Shown here: piece by piece, positions 7,148-12,627 of the stretch
Layout of the letters: each line of letters begins with the position of its first letter
How positions within the stretch are numbered: the first letter of the stretch is position 1
Assembly: GCA_036260375.1 (NCBI GenBank)
Contig: DASZZZ010000032.1
Span: 1-12,627, forward strand
From: DASZZZ01 sp036260375
GTDB lineage: Bacteria > Actinomycetota > CADDZG01 > WHSQ01
Length of the DNA: 12,627 nucleotides
Direction of reading: 5' to 3'
Program-made: the position numbers and the translations under genes
The notes under the pieces: model-generated
Told to the model about the DNA's origin: nothing
What the model saw: the letters and a program-made list of their open reading frames with translations, nothing else
Databases searched by the model: none

Positions 7148-7996
7148 TCAGAAGCGCGCGCGATGCGCCGCGACCGCGTCGACGTAGCGGCGCTGGACGC
7201 GGTCGAGCCCGGCGCCGACGTTGCCGGGCCCGGACACGTACGCGGCGAGCGCAGCCTCCTCGCTCGGCATCGTGTCGAGAAGGTGGCGGAGGTACGCGAC
7301 GCCGAGGTGCACGTTGCCGTCGGCGGCGCGTACGTCGAGCCCGTCATGCCCCAGCGAGCGGTTGACGAAGCGGGCCGTGTCCGGCATCACCTGCATGACG
7401 CCGATCGCGCCGACCGGCGAGACGACGTGCTGCTGCCACCCGCTCTCCTGCCACGCGACCGCCTTGACGAGGGCCGGGTCGACCCCGTGCGTCGCCGCGT
7501 GGTGCTCCAGCAGCGCCTCGACCGAGCCCGCGGGAACGGGGGCCGGCGCGGGGGCCGCGGGCGCGGCGACGGGTGCGCTCGCGGACACGCGCAGCGTCGT
7601 GCCGGCGACGACGAGGTCGGGGTCCGCGATGCCGTTGGCGCGTGCGAGCGCGACGACCGAGGTGCCGTAGCGGGCCGCGATGCCCGACAGCGTCTCGCCG
7701 CGCGCGACCGTGTGCGTCGCCGCCGCGGTCGCGGCGCCCGGGCCGGGCACCGTCAGCGTCGTCCCCGCGACGACGACGTCGGGGTCCGCGATGCCGTTGG
7801 CGCGTGCGAGCGCGACGACCGAGGTGCCGTAGCGGGCCGCGATGCCCGACAGCGTCTCGCCGCGCGCCACCGTGTGCGTCGCCGCGTGCGCGTGCGCGCC
7901 GGTCAGCCACACCGACGCGGTCGCGCCGACGACGACGGCGCCACGCCCACGCGGCCGGCGGCGCAAGTGGCGTCCGCGGTACCTGAGAAGCCTCAT
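7148..7996 (-). CDS. Secreted lytic transglycosylase with two LysM domains
   Basis: A 282-residue exported murein hydrolase. The Arg-rich N-terminus plus hydrophobic stretch (about 1-39, ending AHAHAA) looks like a signal peptide. Two LysM peptidoglycan-binding repeats lie at 40-83 and 94-137, both beginning THTVARGETLSGIAARYG. A short Ala/Pro linker (138-156) leads to an SLT catalytic domain (158-282). The catalytic glutamate is E184 in AWQESGW; GVMQVMP (199-205) and AAYVSGPGNV (251-260) are the other SLT motifs, the last with VSG where NAG is usual. Such enzymes cleave the glycan backbone between MurNAc and GlcNAc, leaving 1,6-anhydroMurNAc. I chose ATG at 7996 because GAGAGGA (8010-8004) sits 7 bases upstream; a TTG at 8017 in the same frame lacks support. 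It lies downstream of ilvA on the same strand but 134 bases away, with its own likely promoter. Confidence 0.88.
   Translation of the reverse strand: MRLLRYRGRHLRRRPRGRGAVVVGATASVWLTGAHAHAATHTVARGETLSGIAARYGTSVVALARANGIADPDVVVAGTTLTVPGPGAATAAATHTVARGETLSGIAARYGTSVVALARANGIADPDLVVAGTTLRVSASAPVAAPAAPAPAPVPAGSVEALLEHHAATHGVDPALVKAVAWQESGWQQHVVSPVGAIGVMQVMPDTARFVNRSLGHDGLDVRAADGNVHLGVAYLRHLLDTMPSEEAALAAYVSGPGNVGAGLDRVQRRYVDAVAAHRARF
7594..7885 (-). repeat. Tandem 162-bp LysM-coding direct repeat
   Basis: The two LysM units repeat at DNA level with a 162-base period (54 codons). Bases 7616-7705 are identical to 7778-7867, a run of 90 bases, and the match continues to 7723/7885 with one mismatch at 7706/7868. 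Codon choice is also identical, so this is a recent in-frame duplication or recent gene conversion rather than only protein-level constraint. Confidence 0.85.
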
Positions 7997-8025
7997 GGTC
8001 CGATCCTCTCGTCGCAAGTCGCTAT

Positions 8026-8039
8026 TGCTCTATAGAGCA
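8026..8039. promoter_or_regulatory. 14-bp perfect palindrome, possible operator/promoter of the lytic transglycosylase gene
   Basis: TGCTCTATAGAGCA is its own reverse complement and lies in the 134-base gap between ilvA and the LysM gene, a stretch visibly richer in A and T than its surroundings. Read on the minus strand it contains TATAGA (8034-8029), a plausible -10 box. It would start a leader of about 25 bases before the ATG at 7996, with the ribosome site at 8010-8004 inside it. A repressor site over the promoter is one reading; the -35 element is weak. Confidence 0.45.
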
Positions 8040-8130
8040 CTCTTCGCTACTGGAGTCACAGAACCTTCCAAAAATGCTCAGAAGCGTCAAGCAGAGCGAG
8101 CAGAAGAGACGGCGTCGCGGCGGGCGCGTC

Positions 8131-9357
8131 CTAGAGACGGTCGACCGTGTAGCCGCCCTCGGTCAGACGCTCCTCCAGCTCCCGGATGTGGTCGGGGCCC
8201 TTGGTCTCGACCTGCAGCGTCACCTCGACGTCGCCGACGTGGACGTGCGCGCCCTCGCGCCGATGATCGACCCCGACGACGTTCGCGCCGGCTTCCGCCA
8301 CGAGCCCGAGAAGGCGGTGGAGCTCGCCGGGCCGGTCCGCGACGCGCGTGTGGAACGCGCAGAACCGTCCCGACGCGCTGAGCCCGAAGCGGATCACGCG
8401 CAGCAGCAGGAGCGGGTCGATGTTGCCGCCCGACAACAGGACGACGACCGGCGACCGGAGCGCGTCCGAATTCTCGAGCGCGCCCGCGACCCCCGCCGCC
8501 CCCGACGCCTCGAGCACGAGCTTCATGCGCTCGAGGCTGAAGACGAGCGCGCGCGCGATGGAGTCGTCGCTGACCGTCACGACCTCGTCGACGAGCGCGC
8601 TGACGTGCGCGAACGTGAGCTCGCCGGGCGTGTTCGCGGCGATGCCGTCGGCGATCGTCGACATGCGCTCGAGCGTCACCGGAGCGCCGGCCTCGAGCGA
8701 GGGTGGGTACGCGGCGGCGCCCTCGGCCTGGACCCCGATGATGCGCACGTCGGGCCTCAGCGCGCGCGTCGCGGCGGAGATCCCGGAGATGAGCCCGCCG
8801 CCGCCGACCGGCACGACCAGCGTCGCGACCTCCGGCAGCTGCTCGACGATCTCGCGTCCGATCGTGCCCTGCCCCGCGATGATGTGCGGGTGGTCGTACG
8901 GGTGGACGAACACCTTGCCGTTGCTGCGCGCGAAGTCGGTCGCAGCCGCGAACGCGGCGCCGAAGTCCTTGCCGGTCAACACGACCTCGGCGCCGTAGCG
9001 CCGCGTCGCCTCGACCTTGGGCAACGCCGCGGCGGCCGGCATGAAGACGGTCGACGAGGTCTCCGACAGAGTCGCCGCGAGGGCGACGCCCTGCGCGTGG
9101 TTGCCGGCGGACGCCGCGACGACGCCGGCGGCGCGCTCGTCGTCGTCGAGCCGTGAGATCCGGTTGAACGCGCCGCGGATCTTGAAGGAGCCGGTCCGCT
9201 GCAGGTTCTCGCACTTGACGAAGACCTCGCAGCCGCATCTGTCCGACAGCGCGCGGGAGCGGTCGAGCGGGGTGCGGACGGCGACTCCGTCGAGGCGTCT
9301 GCGGGCGTCGTCGACGTCGTCGAGCCCAACCAGAGCGGTCGTGGCCATGGGCGCCAT
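8131..9357 (-). CDS. ilvA: Threonine dehydratase (threonine ammonia-lyase) with C-terminal ACT domain
   Basis: A 408-residue PLP enzyme converting L-threonine to 2-oxobutanoate and ammonia, the first step toward isoleucine. K59 in GSFKIRGAFN is the Schiff-base lysine. SAGNHAQG (83-90) binds the substrate carboxylate side, GGGG (185-188) cradles the cofactor phosphate and SGGNID (309-314) contacts the pyridine ring. Residues about 331-408 (FCAFHTRVADRPGELHRLL onward) form an ACT regulatory domain, giving the medium-length form of about 400 residues rather than the long E. coli IlvA with two ACT-like units. Whether it serves biosynthesis or catabolism cannot be told from sequence alone; serine may also be used. 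An alternative ATG at 9348 would remove three residues. There is no Shine-Dalgarno. Its start lies 39 bases from the divergent DAHP synthase start. Confidence 0.88.
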   Translation of the reverse strand: MAPMATTALVGLDDVDDARRRLDGVAVRTPLDRSRALSDRCGCEVFVKCENLQRTGSFKIRGAFNRISRLDDDERAAGVVAASAGNHAQGVALAATLSETSSTVFMPAAAALPKVEATRRYGAEVVLTGKDFGAAFAAATDFARSNGKVFVHPYDHPHIIAGQGTIGREIVEQLPEVATLVVPVGGGGLISGISAATRALRPDVRIIGVQAEGAAAYPPSLEAGAPVTLERMSTIADGIAANTPGELTFAHVSALVDEVVTVSDDSIARALVFSLERMKLVLEASGAAGVAGALENSDALRSPVVVLLSGGNIDPLLLLRVIRFGLSASGRFCAFHTRVADRPGELHRLLGLVAEAGANVVGVDHRREGAHVHVGDVEVTLQVETKGPDHIRELEERLTEGGYTVDRL

Positions 9358-9396
9358 CGTGCCACGCGCCGGGCGTCGACGCGCGACGATTGCCTC

Positions 9397-10737
9397 ATGA
9401 CGACGGTGTGGACGCCGCAGTCGTGGCGCGGCCTCCCGGCGGTCCAACAGCCGGAGTGGCCCGATCGCGCCGAGCTCGACGAGGTCGTGACGGAGCTTCG
9501 CCGGATGCCGCCACTCGTGTTCGCCGGCGAGGCGCGGGCCCTCAAGACGGCGCTCGCGAAGGTCGGACGCGGCGACGCGTTCCTGCTGCAGGCCGGCGAC
9601 TGCGCCGAGTCGTTCGACGACTTCTCGGCCGACGCGATCCGCGACAAGCTGAAAGTCATCCTGCAGATGGCGGTCGTGCTGACCTACGGGGCGGGCCTGC
9701 CGGTCGTCAAGGTCGGACGCATCGCGGGGCAGTTCGCGAAGCCGCGCACGTCGGCGTCCGAGTCCGTCGACGACGTCACGCTGCCGGCGTTTCGCGGCCA
9801 TGCGATCAACGACGCCGCGTTCGACCCGGTCGCGCGCCGTCCGGAGCCGCGCCGTCTCGTCCGCGTCTACCACCAGAGCGCGGCGACACTCAACCTGCTG
9901 CGCGCGCTCGCAAAGGGCGGCTTCGCGGACCTCGCCCAGATCCACACGTGGAACCAGGAGTTCGTCGCGCAGAGCCGCCAGGGACGGCGCTACGAGACCA
10001 TCGCGATGCAGATCGACCGCTCACTGCGCTTCATGCAGGCGTGCGGCGTCGATCTCGCGACCGACTTCGTGCTGCACGAGGTCGACTTCTTCACGTCGCA
10101 CGAGGCGCTGCTGCTCGAGTACGAGGAGGCGCTGACGCGGCGCGACAGCCTCACGGGCGAGTTCTACGACTGCAGCGCGCATCTGCTGTGGGTCGGCGAC
10201 CGCACGCGCGCGGTCGACGGCGCGCACGTCGAGTTCCTCTCCGGCGTCCACAACCCGGTGGCGTGCAAGCTCGGGCCGAGCGCGACGCCCGACGACGCGC
10301 TCGAGCTCTGCAAACGTCTCAACCCCGACAACGAGCCCGGACGTCTGACGTTCGTCGCCCGCCTCGGGCGTGACGCGGTCGAGGAGCTCCTGCCCCCCCT
10401 GGTGCGCGCGCTGCGCGACGACGGACGCAACGTCGTGTGGGCGTGTGACCCGATGCACGCCAACACGTTCGTCTCCGGGGGTTTCAAGACGCGCCGCGTC
10501 GACGACGTCCTCGCCGAGATCAAGGGCTTCTTCGCGGTGCACGCGCGTGAGGGCACGGTCCCCGGCGGCGTGCACCTCGAGCTGACGCACGAGGACGTCA
10601 CCGAGTGTCTCGGCGGCGCCGAGGCGATCGACGTCGAGCGCCTCAACGTCCGCTACCAGGCGCTGTGCGACCCGCGCCTCAACGCCCGCCAGTCGCTCGA
10701 CGTCGCGTTCGAGCTCGCGGAGATGCTCCAGGGCTGA
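9397..10737 (+). CDS. aroG: Class II 3-deoxy-D-arabino-heptulosonate-7-phosphate (DAHP) synthase
   Basis: A 446-residue cytoplasmic enzyme that condenses phosphoenolpyruvate and erythrose 4-phosphate to DAHP, the entry step of the shikimate pathway. It is the class II (plant/mycobacterial) type. Motifs in order are QAGDCAE (65-71, metal ligand C69), VGRIAGQFAKPR, HQSAATLNLLRA, GVHNPVACKLGP, CDPMHANT (H354), GGVHLELTHEDVTECLGG (E395) and DPRLNARQSLD (D425). C69, H354, E395 and D425 match the four metal ligands of the Mycobacterium tuberculosis AroG. It is about 16 residues shorter at the N-terminus, where allosteric contacts lie in that enzyme, so feedback control may differ. No Shine-Dalgarno precedes the ATG; GACGAT ends 6 bases upstream and could be a weak -10 box. 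A hairpin begins at its stop codon. Confidence 0.93.
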   Translation: MTTVWTPQSWRGLPAVQQPEWPDRAELDEVVTELRRMPPLVFAGEARALKTALAKVGRGDAFLLQAGDCAESFDDFSADAIRDKLKVILQMAVVLTYGAGLPVVKVGRIAGQFAKPRTSASESVDDVTLPAFRGHAINDAAFDPVARRPEPRRLVRVYHQSAATLNLLRALAKGGFADLAQIHTWNQEFVAQSRQGRRYETIAMQIDRSLRFMQACGVDLATDFVLHEVDFFTSHEALLLEYEEALTRRDSLTGEFYDCSAHLLWVGDRTRAVDGAHVEFLSGVHNPVACKLGPSATPDDALELCKRLNPDNEPGRLTFVARLGRDAVEELLPPLVRALRDDGRNVVWACDPMHANTFVSGGFKTRRVDDVLAEIKGFFAVHAREGTVPGGVHLELTHEDVTECLGGAEAIDVERLNVRYQALCDPRLNARQSLDVAFELAEMLQG

Positions 10738-10772
10738 GCGACGCCGCCCTCGGGGGCGGTGGCGCGGCTCAG
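10734..10772 (+). terminator. Hairpin overlapping the aroG stop codon
   Basis: CTGAGC at 10734-10739, which includes the TGA stop, pairs with GCTCAG at 10767-10772. Inside, CGCCGCCC (10742-10749) pairs with GGGCGGTG (10754-10761) around a TCGG loop, with one G-T pair. No T-tract follows, as is usual for very GC-rich actinobacterial terminators. It separates aroG from lemA. Confidence 0.5.
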
Positions 10773-10821
10773 GCCCTTGCCAAGCGCGCTCCCTCTGCGG
10801 CACAGTCGAAGCCCGGACGAC

Positions 10822-10829
10822 AAGGAGGG
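10822..10829 (+). promoter_or_regulatory. Strong Shine-Dalgarno for lemA
   Basis: AAGGAGGG lies 4 bases before the ATG at 10834. It is the strongest ribosome binding site in the window and fixes the start against an open frame that extends further upstream. Confidence 0.8.
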
Positions 10830-10833
10830 CTCC

Positions 10834-11454
10834 ATGGGTGTAGCCGGGTGGATCGTCGTGGGGATCGTCGTCGCGCTCGTGCTGCTGACGATCCTCGTCT
10901 ACAACCGCCTCGTCCGGCTCCGGAACCGCGTCGAGGCGGCGTGGTCGCAGATCGACGTCCAGCTCCGGCGCCGCTACGATCTCGTCCCGAACCTCGTCGA
11001 GACGGTCAAGGGCTACGCGTCGCACGAGCGGGAAACGTTCGAGGCCGTGACCCAGGCGCGCCAGCAGGCGGTGGACGCGCGCGGCGTGGAGGACCAGGCG
11101 CGCGCGGAGAACATGCTCACCCAGACGCTGCGCCAGCTGCTCGCGGTCGCCGAGGACTACCCCGACCTGCGCGCGAACGAGAACTTCCTCGCCCTCCAGG
11201 AGGAGCTCACCGCGACCGAGGGGCGCATCGCGTTCGCGCGGCAGTTCTACAACGAGCAGATCCTCGCGTACGACAACGCGCGGGAAACCTTCCCGACCAA
11301 TCTCATCGCAGGCGCGTTCAACTTCGGCGACAAGGAATACTTCGAGATCGAAGAGGCCTCGCGCGAGCCGGTGCGGGTGGACTTCGGTCAGGGTGGCGGT
11401 ACGACGCCGGCGCCGCCGTCGGCACCCACGGGAGCACAGCCTCCCACCGCGTGA
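10834..11454 (+). CDS. lemA: LemA family membrane-anchored protein
   Basis: A 206-residue protein with one N-terminal membrane helix (about 4-23). Then comes the LemA core of long helices: YNRLVRLRNRVEAAWSQIDV (23-42), the hallmark LRRRYDLVPNLVETVKGYA (44-62), ENMLTQTLRQLLAVAEDYPDLRAN, and the end signature FYNEQILAYDNARETFPTN. The last 25 or so residues are a Gly/Thr/Pro/Ala tail. The biochemical role of LemA is unsettled; it is widely found next to HtpX-type proteases and is thought to act in envelope maintenance. Here it precedes htpX by 26 bases on the same strand, so the pair is probably an operon with translation led by the strong Shine-Dalgarno before lemA. Confidence 0.9.
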   Translation: MGVAGWIVVGIVVALVLLTILVYNRLVRLRNRVEAAWSQIDVQLRRRYDLVPNLVETVKGYASHERETFEAVTQARQQAVDARGVEDQARAENMLTQTLRQLLAVAEDYPDLRANENFLALQEELTATEGRIAFARQFYNEQILAYDNARETFPTNLIAGAFNFGDKEYFEIEEASREPVRVDFGQGGGTTPAPPSAPTGAQPPTA

Positions 11455-11480
11455 CGCGCCGCTTCGAGCCGGGGCTCTAG

Positions 11481-12413
11481 ATGTACGACCGCGTCGCGTC
11501 GAACGTCCGCAAGACGTGGGCGCTCATCTTCCTGTTCGTCGCGCTCGTCGTGGGCGTCGGCTGGCTGTTCACTTTCTTCTATCCGGGGTGGGGGTACATC
11601 CCGGTCGTGATCGCGGTCGGGATCGCACTCGCGATGACGTGGGGCAGCTACTTCGCGTCCGATTCGATCGCGCTGTCGATGAGTCGCGCGAAGCCTGCCG
11701 ATCCCGCGCGCGACAGGCAGCTGATCAACATCGTCGAGAGCCTGTCGTTGGCCGCCGGGATCCCGCCGCCCAGGGTGTACACGATCGATGACTCCGCACC
11801 GAACGCGTTCGCGACGGGACGCAACCCGGAGCACGCTGCGGTCGCCGTCACCCGCGGGTTGATGGCGAAGATGTCGAGAGACGAGCTCGAAGGCGTGGTC
11901 GCGCACGAACTCGCGCACGTGAAGAACAGGGACACGCTCGTGATGACGATCGCAGTGACCCTCGTCGGTGTCGTCGTGCTCCTCGCCGACTGGCTCCTGC
12001 GTGCTCTGTGGTGGGGCGGTGGCGGCAGAGACCGCGACCGGGGCGGCCTCGGGCTCCCGATCGCGGTCATCGGACTCGTGCTGCTGATCGTGGCCCCCTT
12101 GTTCGCCCAACTATTGCAGTTCGCCATCTCGCGCCGTCGCGAGTTCCTGGCCGATGCGGACGGCGTGCTCCTGACGCGTTATCCACCCGGACTCATCAAC
12201 GCGCTGACGAAGTTGAAGGACGACCAGACGGTCGTGCGCACCGCGAGTCGCGCGACCGCGCATCTCTGGATCGAAGCTCCGATCGCGCGCAGCGCCGAGG
12301 AAGGCGCGCGGAAACAAGGCGCGTGGCTGAATCGCATGTTCAACACGCACCCCCCGCTCGACGAACGCATCGCAGCGCTCCGATCGAGCCTCTCGGGCAG
12401 CACACCGGGCTAG
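11481..12413 (+). CDS. htpX: HtpX-like M48 membrane zinc metalloprotease
   Basis: A 310-residue integral membrane protease of the M48B type that cleaves misfolded membrane proteins on the cytoplasmic side. Two N-terminal helices (about 13-33 and 37-56) are followed by the domain with HELAH at 142-146 (zinc ligands H142 and H146, base E143), two more helices (about 152-175 and 192-215), and the third ligand E221 in SRRREFLADADG. The end motif NTHPPLDERIAAL is typical. A short Gly/Arg/Asp linker lies at 179-190. The length is normal for the family. The ATG directly follows the TAG that ends another frame, and there is no clear Shine-Dalgarno, so translation may be coupled to lemA 26 bases upstream. 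Its TAG stop overlaps that of the convergent transporter gene. Confidence 0.92.
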   Translation: MYDRVASNVRKTWALIFLFVALVVGVGWLFTFFYPGWGYIPVVIAVGIALAMTWGSYFASDSIALSMSRAKPADPARDRQLINIVESLSLAAGIPPPRVYTIDDSAPNAFATGRNPEHAAVAVTRGLMAKMSRDELEGVVAHELAHVKNRDTLVMTIAVTLVGVVVLLADWLLRALWWGGGGRDRDRGGLGLPIAVIGLVLLIVAPLFAQLLQFAISRRREFLADADGVLLTRYPPGLINALTKLKDDQTVVRTASRATAHLWIEAPIARSAEEGARKQGAWLNRMFNTHPPLDERIAALRSSLSGSTPG

Positions 12414-12627
12414 GCCCTGGCCGCCTCCGGCTGGGGAGCATCCGCCTCCGAGATGACGTTCGCTCGCGCCGGCAGGTGGCGTTCCAAGCGCCCCGAGTAG
12501 ACCGCGCCGACGCCACAAGCGATCAGGAGTGTCGCGAAGAGCGCGACACCCTGTCCGGCCCCCAGGTAGACGCCGGCGACGGCGGGGCCGGCCACGCTGC
12601 CGAACGACCATGCCAGGGAATGGAGGC
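12410..12627 (-). CDS. C-terminal end of a probable MFS transporter (partial)
   Basis: The minus strand is open from the window edge to TAG at 12412-12410, giving 72 residues. They begin LHSLAWSFGSVAGPAVAGVYLGAG, continue with a hydrophobic helix GVALFATLLIACGVGAVY and end in a polar tail rich in Glu, Pro and Ala. The G-S-V-A-G-P-A-V-A-G pattern followed by a final helix is what the last two helices of a major facilitator transporter look like. The start and the diagnostic N-terminal motifs are beyond the window, so substrate and family remain open. The stop overlaps that of htpX within the bases CTAG. Confidence 0.5.
   Translation of the reverse strand, partial: LHSLAWSFGSVAGPAVAGVYLGAGQGVALFATLLIACGVGAVYSGRLERHLPARANVISEADAPQPEAARA

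Noticed and set aside
7997..8130. A c-di-AMP (ydaO-type) riboswitch upstream of the LysM hydrolase, as known before some actinobacterial wall hydrolases
   Set aside because: The gap is only 134 bases, the likely promoter leaves a leader of about 25 bases, and I see none of the conserved ydaO core segments.
8131..9945. Long upstream extension of the threonine dehydratase frame to 9945
   Set aside because: The extension runs antisense through the start of aroG and has no family-like sequence; the family N-terminus fits ATG 9357 or 9348.
12111..12611. A 166-codon minus-strand frame overlapping the 3' end of htpX
   Set aside because: It is Arg/Gly-rich shadow sequence; the transporter-like frame in the same region gives membrane helices and a sensible stop.

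Overview
This is a very GC-rich window of tightly packed genes on both strands, with no RNA genes, CRISPR array or transposase visible. Three genes point to an actinobacterium: an Mca-type mycothiol S-conjugate amidase (mycothiol is an actinobacterial thiol), a class II DAHP synthase of the mycobacterial AroG type, and a lemA-htpX pair. Several starts lack a Shine-Dalgarno sequence and instead have a TAnnnT -10 box about 6 bases before the ATG, the leaderless arrangement common in that phylum. A deep-branching high-GC lineage such as Thermoleophilia or Acidimicrobiia would fit, but the sequence alone does not settle it.

Left part (1-3192): a long, imperfect inverted duplication. The right arm holds a two-gene minus-strand unit, a GT4 glycosyltransferase (1828-3192) followed by a lipocalin-like AttH/CrtC/tocopherol-cyclase-type protein (796-1815). 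The left arm holds the last codons of a second glycosyltransferase copy (1-35) and a second lipocalin-like gene (from 48). That gene is about 83% identical in protein but stops matching at base 794, right where the intact paralogue's stop codon begins on the other strand. This is either a real inverted duplication or a fold-back join in the assembly between two related strains.

Middle (3259-7143): divergent from the glycosyltransferase lies a four-helix membrane protein, then an unusual FtsH-like AAA+/M41 membrane protease with a very short outer loop and an extra insertion in the ATPase domain. Tail to tail with it is mca. The mca start is back to back with a small membrane protein gene, and the two share a palindromic promoter core (CTAGGCTAG).

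Right part (7148-12627): a secreted lytic transglycosylase with two nearly identical LysM repeats (minus), preceded by an AT-richer intergenic region with a 14-bp perfect palindrome; ilvA-type threonine dehydratase with an ACT domain (minus); a divergent class II DAHP synthase (plus) ending in a hairpin; a lemA-htpX pair (plus); and the C-terminal end of a probable MFS transporter (minus) whose stop codon overlaps that of htpX.

Most of the window is ordinary housekeeping and envelope quality control: FtsH-like and HtpX proteases, LemA, a murein hydrolase, thiol detoxification and amino-acid biosynthesis. The features that deserve a second look are the inverted duplication, the FtsH variant and the symmetric promoters.
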